DNA of 64,000 nucleotides, from positions 144,556 through 208,555 of the forward strand of contig NZ_JACIDJ010000004.1 of assembly GCF_014196305.1 (NCBI RefSeq). Direction: 5' to 3'. Positions within the stretch are counted from its first letter, which is position 1. The number at the start of each line of letters is the position of its first letter. The notes under the pieces are model-generated. The model was not told where the DNA came from. It saw only the letters and a list, made by a program, of their open reading frames with translations, and ran no database searches. The stretch is from Roseococcus suduntuyensis (GTDB lineage Bacteria; Pseudomonadota; Alphaproteobacteria; Acetobacterales; Acetobacteraceae). Shown here piece after piece: positions 26,904-38,105 of this stretch. Position numbers and translations under genes: made by a program.

Positions 26904-26907
26904 ACCC

Positions 26908-28200
26908 TCAGCTTTCGGCGAGAGGCCGATCCGCCGCGACGCCACTGCCGCCTTCGCGGATAGCACCCTGGCCACCGGTCAACGCCCGCAGCAACCCATC
27001 CAGGAATTCCTCCCGGCCGATGCTGTCCGTCTGGCTCGCCGCCAGCGCCTCCTGCCGGCCCGGCGCGGCCGCGGCCAGCAGCGCGCGGGCGAGGTCGGGC
27101 GCATTGCCACGGCGGAAATGCAGCCCGTCCAGCCCCGGCCGCACCTTCTCCGCCATGCCGCCGATGTCGGAGACGATCAGCGGCACGCCCGCGCGCCGCG
27201 CCTCCTGGATGACGACGGGCGAATTCTCCCACCAGACGGAGGGCACGACCACCCAGCCCGACAGGCGCATCAGCCCCAGCACATCGCCCGAATCATAGCG
27301 GCCGGCGAAGAAGATGGCGGGGCCCGCGGCGTCCAGCGCCGCCTCCAGCGCGGGGAAGAGGCGCAGCACCTCCTCCCGCTCGCAGCCATGCAGCGAGAGG
27401 AACAGGCCGGGCTCCCGCGCCAGGGCCAGGGCGAAGCCGCGGATCAGCACGTCCAGCCCCTTGAAGGGGGTGGGCTGGCCGAAAAAGGCGAAGTGCTGGC
27501 CGAGGCCGGGTTCGGCCGACGCGCGGGGCGTGGCGGCCAGTTCCTCGCCCAGGACATTCTCCAGCACCGTCTCCTCGCGCGCGGCGAAGCCCCAGTCGCG
27601 GAAGCGCGTCCGGATGAACTCGGAGGGGTAGATGACGCCGTCGAAGCGGTTGAGCAGCGCGAGCCAGGTGGCGCGGCGCAGGGCGAAGTGGCGCGGCGTC
27701 CGCTCGGGGAAGCAATTGGCGCAGAGGGCGGGGGCGTAGCCATGGCACAGCTCCCGCCCCCGCGTGCGGATCATCTGCCCGTGATGGGCGCAGATCGCCA
27801 GCATCTCGTGCAGGGTCAGCACGAAGCGCGCATCGGGCCGCGCCTCCATCAGCGCCGCCACGAGGTCGAAGCCCACGCGCCACACATGGTGGAAGTGGAA
27901 CACCTGCACCGGCTGCGCCACCAGCAGCGCCAGCAGCGCCTCGCGCGCCGCGAGGTCGGACCAGAACAGCCGGTCCTCGGTCATGCCATAGGGGTCGTAG
28001 AGGTGCTCGTCCGGGGCGTGGCGCAGCAGCCGCCCGCCCGGGGCGGCGGGGCCCATCTCCGCCGCCGCGACCAGGATGGCGCGGTGGCCCGCCGCGCGCA
28101 GCGTGGTGAATTCGCGAAAGGCCGCCATCTCGCCGCCGCCCTTGGTGAAGGCGGGGTGGGCATGGGCGACGATGCAGATGGCGGTGGGTGCCTCAGGCAT
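26908..28200 (-). CDS. GT4-like glycosyltransferase
   Basis: A 430-residue cytoplasmic GT-B fold glycosyltransferase. The N-terminal domain begins CIVAHAHPAFTKGGGEMA, with the glycine-rich acceptor loop; the C-terminal donor domain has FFGQPTPFKGLDVLIRGFAL and the E-x7-E motif in WWENSPVVIQEARRAG. Donor and acceptor are unknown. An open frame continues upstream but is a shadow of the 744-residue gene; the ATG at 28200 overlaps that gene's stop codon by eight bases, so the two are translationally coupled and probably act together. Confidence 0.9.
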   Translation of the reverse strand: MPEAPTAICIVAHAHPAFTKGGGEMAAFREFTTLRAAGHRAILVAAAEMGPAAPGGRLLRHAPDEHLYDPYGMTEDRLFWSDLAAREALLALLVAQPVQVFHFHHVWRVGFDLVAALMEARPDARFVLTLHEMLAICAHHGQMIRTRGRELCHGYAPALCANCFPERTPRHFALRRATWLALLNRFDGVIYPSEFIRTRFRDWGFAAREETVLENVLGEELAATPRASAEPGLGQHFAFFGQPTPFKGLDVLIRGFALALAREPGLFLSLHGCEREEVLRLFPALEAALDAAGPAIFFAGRYDSGDVLGLMRLSGWVVVPSVWWENSPVVIQEARRAGVPLIVSDIGGMAEKVRPGLDGLHFRRGNAPDLARALLAAAAPGRQEALAASQTDSIGREEFLDGLLRALTGGQGAIREGGSGVAADRPLAES

Positions 28201-30427
28201 CGGCCGCCTCCGCCTGGAAGAGGGGCGCGAGGCCCCGCCAGAAGCCGTGCAGATGCCCGGCCACCATGCGCGAAGCCGCGCTGTCCTGCGCGCCGAAGCC
28301 TGGCGGGGGCAGGCCCGCCCCGGTGGCGGCCGACAGCCGCGCCACCGCATCGGCCGCGTCGGGCAGCCCCGCCACGGTCGCGATCTGTTCCAGCAGCGGC
28401 AGGGCGGAGAGCGGCAGGCGGGGCTGGAAGGCGTCGTCGCGCTCCAGCGCCGCCGCCAGTTCCAGCATGTCGAGGATGACGAGGCCCCCCGCCGCGTCCA
28501 GCCCGCGCCGCAGCGGCCCGCGCAGCGCGGCGAGCCCCGCCCCGCCATGCGCCGCGATGCGCCCGCGCGACAGGAAGATCTCCAGCGCCGGCTCGGTGAA
28601 TTCACGCGCGCCCAGCAGCAGCAGGGCATCGGCCCGCGCCTCGATGGCCGGCGCGGCCATGGCCAGCAGCCGCACCGCCTCGGCATCGTCCAGCCCGTGC
28701 AGCACCAGCAGCAGGGGCCGCGCGGCGGGCGGGGGTGGGGGCGCGCCGATGAGCATGGCGGCGAAGCTCTCCTCCCGCGCCTGCAGCAGGTCGCGCAGCC
28801 AGGCCAGCGTCTCGCCCAGCTCCGGCCCCGCGGGCAGGGCGGCGTGGCGGTGCAGCGCGGCCAGCAGCAGCGGCGCGGGCAGGGTGCGGGGGTTCACGCG
28901 GAACCATTGCGCCTCGCCCGCGTGGCGCATCTCCATCACCAGTTCGAAGGGGGGGGCGGGCAGTTCGGTCAACTGGGGCAGCAGGCCATGGGCCAGCAGC
29001 ATCGTCTCGCTGGTCAGCGCGGGGGACTGGGCCATGGGCAAGGGCCGCACCCGCCCCTCCTCGAGCAGCAGGGCCAGCAGCGTGAGGCGCGTGTCGGGAC
29101 CGATGGCGGGGTCCAGCGTGAAGGCCATGGCGCATTCGCCCGAGGGCGCGGCCCAGGCCTCCACGCGCGGGAAATCGGCGGGTTCCAGCCAGGGCACCCC
29201 GGCCAGCCAGCGGGTGAAGGCGCCGGCGGGGCCGAGCTGCGGCGACAGCAGCGCGGCCGCGGCGCCACCCCCCGCCGCCTCACGCAGCAGATGGAACACG
29301 CCGCCCCAGCCGGCCTGGTGCAGCGCCGCGTCAGGGGTGGGGCCGTGCGCGTCGCCAGGCAGGGCCTGTCGGCCGGACTGGCGCCCGGCCACCCATTCCA
29401 GCAAGGGCGGCTCCGTCCCGCCAGGGCGGGGCCCCACCAGCAGGAAGCCGCGGCAGGTCCGGCCGGGGGGCAGGGCGGCCAGCAGGTCGGGCTCGTCGAA
29501 GAGAACGAGGCTCTGCGCGGGGGCGGCCGGCAGCAGGCGCAGGGTGGGTTCGCTGCCATCCTCGGTCCACTCGACCCGGCCGGCCAGCAGCAGATGCCCA
29601 AGCCCCACCGCGCGGCAGACGTTCAGCACCAGAAGGGGCGGCGCGGCCGGAGGGCTCGTGGAGGCCGGCTCCCCAACCGGCGCGGTTTCGGCCAGCAGGC
29701 CGGTGATGCGGCTGTTGGACCGGCCACCGGCCTCGGCCCCGGTGCCCAGCGCGGCGGCGGCCAGGAAGGGCGGCAGGCCGGCGGCCAGCTGGCCTTCCAG
29801 CATCACCTCGCCCAGCTTCACCCCGGCCGCGTGGAGCGTCACGCGGCGCGGCCCCCGCCCGTTCGCCAGCGCCGTGCCGGCGAAGTGCAGGTGGAAGCCG
29901 AAGGCGGGCAGCGGGCTGCCATCGTCGAAGGGCAGGTCGGCGCGGTGGACGTCGCAGCGCACCGGCAGCCGGCCCATGCCCTCCATCTCGATCACGGCCT
30001 CGGTGCCGGGCGCATGGACCAGCCAGCCCCAGGCCTCCTTGCCATCGGCGCCGTCGAGATGGCCGCGCGGCCGGAAGGGGGCGGGGTTCAGCACGGGCGG
30101 ATGGAGCGGGATCTCGCCCCCCGCATGGACCACGGACAGCGCGCCCTCGCTCCAGTCGGGCAGGCCGCGCACCAGCAGCTGGAAGCCGCGCCCGGCGGGA
30201 ATCGGGCCTTCGGCCGGCAGGTCGCGCCGCGCCAGCAGCCGGGCCAGCGGCCAGTCCTGGCGCAGCCCCCCGGTCGTGGTCAGGCGCAGCCGGGCGCTGG
30301 GGATGCCGGCCTCGGGCAGCCGCACCCAGCCACCCAGCAGGGTGATGCCATCGCCGTGCTCGGCGGTGTCCACATAGCCATCGAGCGCATAGACGCTCAC
30401 CGTCCGCCCCCCGGCGCGGCCCAACAT
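28193..30427 (-). CDS. 744-residue protein with repeated GW...R-DL...GF beta modules
   Basis: Unrecognised large soluble protein. The N-terminal 200 residues hold two copies of one module: GGW (32-34), RRDL (67-70), GRGFQL (79-84), then WGW (133-135), RADL (162-165), FGFHL (176-180). I associate this spacing with beta-sandwich modules in proteins encoded beside glycosyltransferases. The middle is alanine- and leucine-rich; the last ~150 residues include RPLLLVLHGLDDAEAVRLL. No signal peptide or membrane segment is seen. It is coupled to the glycosyltransferase gene and diverges from a paralogous pair. A role in glycan assembly or protein glycosylation is inference. GTG at 30400 is an alternative start. 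Confidence 0.65.
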   Translation of the reverse strand: MLGRAGGRTVSVYALDGYVDTAEHGDGITLLGGWVRLPEAGIPSARLRLTTTGGLRQDWPLARLLARRDLPAEGPIPAGRGFQLLVRGLPDWSEGALSVVHAGGEIPLHPPVLNPAPFRPRGHLDGADGKEAWGWLVHAPGTEAVIEMEGMGRLPVRCDVHRADLPFDDGSPLPAFGFHLHFAGTALANGRGPRRVTLHAAGVKLGEVMLEGQLAAGLPPFLAAAALGTGAEAGGRSNSRITGLLAETAPVGEPASTSPPAAPPLLVLNVCRAVGLGHLLLAGRVEWTEDGSEPTLRLLPAAPAQSLVLFDEPDLLAALPPGRTCRGFLLVGPRPGGTEPPLLEWVAGRQSGRQALPGDAHGPTPDAALHQAGWGGVFHLLREAAGGGAAAALLSPQLGPAGAFTRWLAGVPWLEPADFPRVEAWAAPSGECAMAFTLDPAIGPDTRLTLLALLLEEGRVRPLPMAQSPALTSETMLLAHGLLPQLTELPAPPFELVMEMRHAGEAQWFRVNPRTLPAPLLLAALHRHAALPAGPELGETLAWLRDLLQAREESFAAMLIGAPPPPPAARPLLLVLHGLDDAEAVRLLAMAAPAIEARADALLLLGAREFTEPALEIFLSRGRIAAHGGAGLAALRGPLRRGLDAAGGLVILDMLELAAALERDDAFQPRLPLSALPLLEQIATVAGLPDAADAVARLSAATGAGLPPPGFGAQDSAASRMVAGHLHGFWRGLAPLFQAEAADA

Positions 30428-30597
30428 GGCGGGACGCGAGCGCTGGGCCGGGGCGGAAGGAGGCGCGGCACATCATGCATGTTACAAGGATACCATCCGG
30501 GCCACCCCCTGGGGAGGGGCTTCGTCCCGGGCGGCCGCGGGCCCTCGCCCCGGAAGCGCATGTTGCGCCCGGCGATGGGAGGAGGCAGGAACGCGGC

Positions 30598-31773
30598 ATG
30601 ACCGAAGCCGCCAGCCCTGCCCAGGTTGCCCCCACCTCCGACGCCATTTCGGGGCACATCTCCGACTGGGCCCGGCTCGCGGCCGGCGCGTGCCTGTCGG
30701 GGGAGCTGGAGGCCGGGGGGCGGCACATCACGCTCTTTCTCGACCTGTCCATCGTGCCGCCCGCCCTGGCCGGGCGGCGGCTGCAGCTGCGCCTGGGCGA
30801 GACGGGGCTGATGGCGGTGCCGCTTCGTCCCTCCACAGCGCAATTGGGCCCTGCGCAATTCGGCCCTTTGCGCCTGACGCTCGCGGATGCGCTGCGCCAT
30901 GCCGGCAGCCCCCCGCGCCTGCTGGCGGAGGGCCTGCCCCCCCTTCCCCCCGGCCGGCTGGCGGGTGCGGCGCTGCAGGCCATGGCGGTGGCCGACGAGG
31001 CGAGCTTCCTGGCCAGGGCGGCGCGCCGCGACGGCCGCGAGGCCGACCCGCTGCTGGCGGTGCTGGGCGCCCGGGCGGCCTATCGCGCCCTGCCAGGCTT
31101 CGCCGCGCGCGCGGCGGCGCTGACCCTGCTGGCCGAGCTCCTGCTGGCGCGGGACCTGGCGCGGCTGACCGCCGATGACCATGCCGAGGCGCGCTGGCTG
31201 CGCGCCGAGGGCCGCGTCCTGCTGGCCGAAGGCCGGGCGCTGCTGGACGACAACACGGCCCCGGAGCCCCTGGCGCTGCGCTGGATGATGGCCCTCGGCG
31301 CCGCCTGCGGAATGCTCTGCCTCTGCCAGGACGACATGACGGAGGCGCGCGCCTGCTTCGGCGCGGCGGCGGCACAGGCGTCCGGGCTCCACCTGGCGCC
31401 GGAGGCCGCGCTGGACCTCGTGCATGCCTGCCTGATGGAGGGGGTGCTGCTGGGCCTGGAGGGCGAGGCCGAGGCCGCGCGGCAGGTGCTGGAGCGCGGC
31501 GTGCGCGCCCTGCAGCCCAGCGTGACGGCACGCAACCTGATGACCGACATCGCGGCCCTGGACGAGCTGATCGCGGCGGGCCGCATGGCGCGGCAATGCT
31601 TCGTCGCGCTGGCGAAGTTCGGCCTGCTGACGGCGCGCGCCACGCCGCGCTACCACGAGGGCACGCCCTTCGAACTCCGGCACTTCGCCCCGTCCGTGCC
31701 GCGCCTCCTCGCGGCCGGGCTCTGCCCCCGCCTCGCCGACGGCCTGGCCTCGCTCGGGATCGCACGGCCATGA
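30598..31773 (+). CDS. unknown protein, beta N-terminus plus helical repeats (paralogue 1)
   Basis: A 391-residue soluble protein of no family I recognise. Residues ~15-100 are strand-rich (RHITLFLDLSIVPP, RRLQLRLGETG); the rest is helical and TPR-like. It is clearly homologous over its helical part to the next gene: compare RMARQCFVALAKFGLL with RIARQCFIARSRLGLV, and LLAVLGARAAYR with LLLELGARCAHE. The ATG follows GGAGGAGG and GGA. Its stop overlaps the start of the paralogue, so they are translationally coupled. It diverges from the 744-residue gene across about 170 bp. Confidence 0.7.
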   Translation: MTEAASPAQVAPTSDAISGHISDWARLAAGACLSGELEAGGRHITLFLDLSIVPPALAGRRLQLRLGETGLMAVPLRPSTAQLGPAQFGPLRLTLADALRHAGSPPRLLAEGLPPLPPGRLAGAALQAMAVADEASFLARAARRDGREADPLLAVLGARAAYRALPGFAARAAALTLLAELLLARDLARLTADDHAEARWLRAEGRVLLAEGRALLDDNTAPEPLALRWMMALGAACGMLCLCQDDMTEARACFGAAAAQASGLHLAPEAALDLVHACLMEGVLLGLEGEAEAARQVLERGVRALQPSVTARNLMTDIAALDELIAAGRMARQCFVALAKFGLLTARATPRYHEGTPFELRHFAPSVPRLLAAGLCPRLADGLASLGIARP

Positions 31774-32843
31774 TCCGTCTCCTCGCCCAGCTCGACGACA
31801 GCGCGCGGGAAGTGCGCTTCACCGCCACGCCGGACCAGGCGCTGCCCGCGCCCGTCGAGGTGACGCTGGACGGCGTGGTCCTGGCCCGCATCCCGGCGGG
31901 CGATCCCGGGGCGCAAACCCTTGTCCTGCCCTTCGAGGCGCTGCGCGACATCAGCCGGGGCGAGCTTGCGTTCCGGCCCGGGGGCGCGCCCCCGCCGCCC
32001 GGCGCGCTGCGGCCCGAGGGGGAGTTCTTCGAGGCGCTGGCCCTGCCCGACGCCGCGACCTTCTTCCAGAAGGTGCAGCTGAACCATTCGCGCTACGCCT
32101 CGCCCCTGCTGCTGGAATTGGGCGCACGCTGCGCGCATGAGCGCTTCACCCATGACCCGCTGACCCGCGCGGCGGCACTCGCCATCCTGGCCCATCGCCA
32201 CATCGAGCGCCTCAGCACCCAGCGCGCCCCCGCCGAGGAGGCGCGCATCGCCTGGCTGCTGGAACGCGCGCGGCCGCTGATGGCCGAGGCCTGGCGCCGC
32301 CTGCCCGCGCATGTGCCCGATCCCCCCCGCCTGCCCTGGCAGGAGGTGCGCTGGAGCGTCTCCCTCGCGACCGTGGCCGGGCTGCTGCACATGGCGGGCG
32401 GAGACTACGCCGCCGCGCGCGAGATGTACGCCCTGCCCCGCCACTGCCTGCACCACGCGGCCCTGTCCAAGGTCAGCGCGCTGAACATGGTGTCGGGCTG
32501 TTTCCTGCACGGGGTGCTGTCCCACATGCTGGGCGATCCCGACGCCGCGCGCGCCAGCCTGGAGGCCGGCATCGAGGGGGTGAAGCCCGTGGTGCAGGCC
32601 CAGGACCTGATGGCCAATATCTGGGTCATCGGCGACCAGGTGAACGTGATGCGGATCGCGCGGCAATGCTTCATCGCGCGCTCCCGGCTGGGCCTCGTCC
32701 CGCCTGGCGCCGGCGTCGAGCCGCCTCTCGGCGCCGCCGCGGTCCTCACCCTGGACGAGCTCGCGGCGCCGATGCCCGCGATGGTGCGGAAGGGGCTGCT
32801 GCCGCGGCTGCAGGAGCACATCCTGCGGCATTCCCGGCCCTAG
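31770..32843 (+). CDS. unknown protein, beta N-terminus plus helical repeats (paralogue 2)
   Basis: A 357-residue paralogue of the preceding gene, starting at an ATGA overlap. The N-terminal ~80 residues (REVRFTATPDQALPAPVEV onward) are again strand-rich, and the helical part shows YAAAREMYALPRHCLHH and DPDAARASLEAGIEGVKP, typical of TPR-like stacking. Coupled translation of two diverged paralogues suggests a heteromeric complex. Neither has a signal or membrane segment. Function unknown; the link to glycosylation rests only on the neighbouring glycosyltransferase locus. Confidence 0.7.
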   Translation: MIRLLAQLDDSAREVRFTATPDQALPAPVEVTLDGVVLARIPAGDPGAQTLVLPFEALRDISRGELAFRPGGAPPPPGALRPEGEFFEALALPDAATFFQKVQLNHSRYASPLLLELGARCAHERFTHDPLTRAAALAILAHRHIERLSTQRAPAEEARIAWLLERARPLMAEAWRRLPAHVPDPPRLPWQEVRWSVSLATVAGLLHMAGGDYAAAREMYALPRHCLHHAALSKVSALNMVSGCFLHGVLSHMLGDPDAARASLEAGIEGVKPVVQAQDLMANIWVIGDQVNVMRIARQCFIARSRLGLVPPGAGVEPPLGAAAVLTLDELAAPMPAMVRKGLLPRLQEHILRHSRP

Positions 32844-32977
32844 CGCGCGGCCCCGGTCGTGATGGCGCGCCGTGAAGGGCGCGTCGCGCCGCCGGCTGCT
32901 TCGTGGTGATGACGTCCTGGCCCTCCGCCGCGAGGCCGTGATGCGAGGGAAGATGCCGGCGCCGGCCCACCATGGCC

Positions 32978-34138
32978 TCAGCCGCGGATGGCCCTCTCCG
33001 CCTCCATCTCCATCTCCACCTGGGGCGGCATCGCTGTCACCTCGTGCAGGCGCAGGCCGGGCGCCAGTTCCTCGGCGCGGTCCGGTGTCGTGAGGCGACG
33101 CAGCGCGGCCGCCATCGCCGCCTCGCCCGCCCGCCATCGGTCGGCCAGGGTGGCGGTGGAGAAGTCGAAGGCCTTGCCCGGCCCCGCCTCGTCGAAGGCG
33201 GCGCGGTAGCCCATCAGCACCACCGTCGCGCGCGCGCCCACCCCGGCCGCGCGCAGAAGCTGCGCCACCTCCGGGTTGGACCGCCGTTCCTCGGGCAGGT
33301 GGCGGGCGAGGCAGGCCATGCGCGCCCGCACCTCCCATTCCCGCGCATGGGCGACCAAGGCCTGGCGCGTCTGGTTGCCGAAGGCGAGGTCCGCCGCGCG
33401 CGCCAGGGCCGCGGAGACGTGGCGCGGCCGCTGGCCCGCCCGATGGAAGAGTTCGACGACGAGGCAGGTCAGCGCCTCCTCCCCCACCTCACTCAGGATG
33501 AGGTCGAGCGGCGCATTGGCCGAAAGCCCGCCATCCACCAGCCGCCGCCCCTCCAGTTCGGCGGGCGGAAACAGGCCGGGCATGGCGCTGGAGGCGAGGA
33601 TGTGCTCGGCCGTCAGCCAATCGCCGCGCGCGGTGTCGAAGACCACGCGCGCGCCGGTCTCGGCATCGGTGGTGACGATGGACAGGCGCGTGGGCCCGCG
33701 GTTCAGCCGGTCGAGGTCGAGTGTCGCCTCCAGCCGCGCGCGCAACGGCGCCAGGTCATAGAAGGCCGGCCCGCCACCCAGGCGCAGATCGGGGCGGAAC
33801 AGGCCGGGCCGGCCCATCAACAGCGTCTGCCAGGCGGCGGCGCGGTTGTGCGCGGCGCGCCAGGCGCCCTTGGCCGGCGCCGGGCCGAGCAGGAAGGTGG
33901 TGAGCGGCGTGGGCTGCTGCGCCAGGGAATCCCAGAAGTCGCGCAGCGCCGCACCGCCCTCGCCCGGCGGGGCGGCGGCGAAGAGGGCCGCGTTCACGGC
34001 CCCCACCGAACTGCCGGCGATCCAGCCCGGCATGGGCTGGCCGGAGGCTTCGAGCGCGGCGCAGGCCCCGGCCTCGAACGCGCCCAGCGCGACGCCGCCC
34101 GAGAGGACGACGGCCACGGGGGGTGTGGGGCGGCTCAT
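32978..34138 (-). CDS. patatin-like phospholipase
   Basis: A 386-residue lipid acyl hydrolase. The oxyanion loop is VVLSGGVALGAF, the nucleophile is Ser44 in GSSVGAVNA, and the catalytic aspartate is in LVDGGLSANAP, the complete Ser-Asp dyad. SSAMPGLFPPAELEG is also typical of bacterial patatins. There is no signal peptide, so it acts in the cytoplasm or at the inner membrane. Its ATG overlaps the stop of the upstream broken SDR gene (ATGA), giving translational coupling to that remnant. Confidence 0.9.
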   Translation of the reverse strand: MSRPTPPVAVVLSGGVALGAFEAGACAALEASGQPMPGWIAGSSVGAVNAALFAAAPPGEGGAALRDFWDSLAQQPTPLTTFLLGPAPAKGAWRAAHNRAAAWQTLLMGRPGLFRPDLRLGGGPAFYDLAPLRARLEATLDLDRLNRGPTRLSIVTTDAETGARVVFDTARGDWLTAEHILASSAMPGLFPPAELEGRRLVDGGLSANAPLDLILSEVGEEALTCLVVELFHRAGQRPRHVSAALARAADLAFGNQTRQALVAHAREWEVRARMACLARHLPEERRSNPEVAQLLRAAGVGARATVVLMGYRAAFDEAGPGKAFDFSTATLADRWRAGEAAMAAALRRLTTPDRAEELAPGLRLHEVTAMPPQVEMEMEAERAIRG

Positions 34139-34434
34139 CGGGAATGGGGTCCGCTGCCCGTGCTCGCGGCGAGCAGCGGCGGCGCGAGCGAGGCACCGAG
34201 CGGCCGGAAGGGCCAGGCGGCCAGCATCAGCGGCAGGGCGGCGGCGTGGGGCAGCGCCCCGGCGCCGAGCGCGCGGCCTTCCTCCGCCGCCGCCTCCAGC
34301 GCGGCCTGGCGACGCGCGGAGAGCACGACAGGGAAGCCGGCCGCGGCGAAGGCATGGGCGGAGGCGCGGCCGATGCCGCTGGAGGCGCCGGTGATGACGC
34401 CGGTGATGACGATGGTGCGCGGCGGGGGGGACAT
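34135..34434 (-). pseudogene. truncated SDR with a 12-bp duplication in the nucleotide-binding motif
   Basis: An open frame of 99 codons beginning with a good ribosome site (GGAG six bases upstream) and an SDR start, TIVITG...GASSGIGRASAHAF. A 12-bp tandem duplication (34387-34398 and 34399-34410 on the plus strand) repeats the residues VITG inside the dinucleotide-binding loop. After the second strand (VVLSARRQAALEAA) the sequence jumps to an unrelated-looking tail without the YxxxK active site, so most of the enzyme is missing. It may persist because translating it feeds into the patatin start codon. Confidence 0.75.
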
Positions 34435-34438
34435 GGGA

Positions 34439-34828
34439 ACTCCGGGGAAGTGTCCCTCCTACAACCCGCCCCGCCCGCGCGGGTTCCGCCACATCATCCG
34501 GCAACCCATCGGTGCGGCCAGGGTTTTTTCCTGACGGTGCCGGCGCCACAGCCGCCACCGCAAGCCACGCCGAGCCCGATGCCCACCCTTCCCCGGAAGG
34601 ACTTCGCGAACTTCATCGCCTGGCCGCATGTGCTCATCGCCATCGGGACGGGGTTGCTCACCCGCATCGCCCCCGCCACCCCCTAGGGTGGCAGCGGCGT
34701 GGGAAGACCTTGACGGCGCGACCCATGCGGGCCCCGCGCTGACCTCCTTCCCGTGGCGCCGGAGCTGCGCCACGCGCCAAGGCGGCAGGCGCCCCGTCCA
34801 AGAGGCGCCGCCGTCGCGCGAATGGGCG
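34439..34828. other. 390-bp gene-free stretch with two stem-loops
   Basis: No convincing gene. On the right are two stems downstream of the 126-residue membrane-protein gene: GTGGCGC (34753-34759) with GCGCCAC (34767-34773), and GGCGCC (34788-34793) with GGCGCC (34804-34809). The second is nearest that gene's stop codon and is its likely transcript end. The left part would hold the promoter of the SDR remnant-patatin unit. Confidence 0.55.
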
Positions 34829-35209
34829 CTACCACCAGGGCGTGGTGAACGAGAAATACAGCGCCGTCCCCGCCAGCAGCACCGCCAGCGCCAGCAGCAG
34901 GGGCACGCGCGCCGGGTTTGGGCCGGTGCGCCCGCCCACCCCGCGCGAGGCGCTTTCCGTGCCACGCTCGGCCGCGCGGGCGGCCGCGACTTCTGCCGTG
35001 GTGGGGGAGGTGCCACCCGCCTCGTCATCCGTGCCGAGCGGCGAGGCGGCGGGGTCCAGCATGGGCAGCTTGTCGCCCGTGGCCCCGGCCTCGATGTCGC
35101 GGCGCAGGTGCGTCACATTGGGGGCCGCGGTGGCGGCCGCCGTGGGACGCGGACGGGGATTGATCTCCGTCGGGTCGTTGTGTCGCGGCAGATCATTCGT
35201 TCCGGTCAT
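34829..35209 (-). CDS. single-pass membrane protein of unknown function
   Basis: A 126-residue protein with a long hydrophilic, proline- and alanine-rich N-terminal part (residues 1-100) and one C-terminal membrane helix, VPLLLALAVLLAGTALYF, ending FTTPWW. A tail-anchored topology with the N-terminal part in the cytoplasm is likely. I do not recognise the family. The ATG is supported by GAGGGCAAAGCC upstream. It lies downstream of alaS across the hairpin array and may be read through from it. Confidence 0.65.
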   Translation of the reverse strand: MTGTNDLPRHNDPTEINPRPRPTAAATAAPNVTHLRRDIEAGATGDKLPMLDPAASPLGTDDEAGGTSPTTAEVAAARAAERGTESASRGVGGRTGPNPARVPLLLALAVLLAGTALYFSFTTPWW

Positions 35210-35248
35210 GGCTTTGCCCTCTACAGGAGAGGGAACGCGCCGGACCGG

Positions 35249-35310
35249 AGCCGGGTTTCAGACGGCCCCGTCGCGAGGCGGGTCTCAGGCGTCCCGCCGG
35301 AAGGCGGGTC

Positions 35311-35316
<6 letters not shown>
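35249..35316. repeat. 26-27-bp tandem hairpin array at the alaS stop codon
   Basis: GGCGGGTCTCAGGC at 35277-35290 is repeated exactly at 35303-35316, and a degenerate copy (AGCCGGGTTTCAGAC) lies at 35249-35263, giving a period of 26-27 bp. The alaS TGA lies inside the copy nearest the gene, and each other copy repeats a TGA-like triplet. Between copies, CCCGCC and GGCGGG (35293-35308) form a perfect stem with a four-base loop. This is a duplication of the alaS terminator region, like the array at 13.2 kb. Confidence 0.85.
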
Positions 35317-37953
<2,637 letters not shown>

Positions 37954-38105
37954 GCTGCGTGCTGTAGCGTGGCGCCGGTTTCCCCTCAAGTTGCCCCCCA
38001 AGGTTGGGGGAGGCGCGGCACGGCCCTTGCAGACATCCTGTGCCTGACCGCCCACAGGCCGGGTTCTGCCCACCCCCTGGGCAGATGTTTGCTGGAGAGT
38101 GCCTC

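Noticed and set aside
28076-30601. 841-codon plus-strand frame opposite the 744-residue gene
   Set aside because: Gln/Gly/Arg-rich low-complexity translation without hydrophobic core or motifs. The minus-strand protein has internal repeats and is coupled to a glycosyltransferase, so the minus strand is the coding one.
34459-34742. Short frames on both strands in the alaS-patatin gap
   Set aside because: No ribosome site, no hydrophobic or motif pattern, and they overlap stem-loops.
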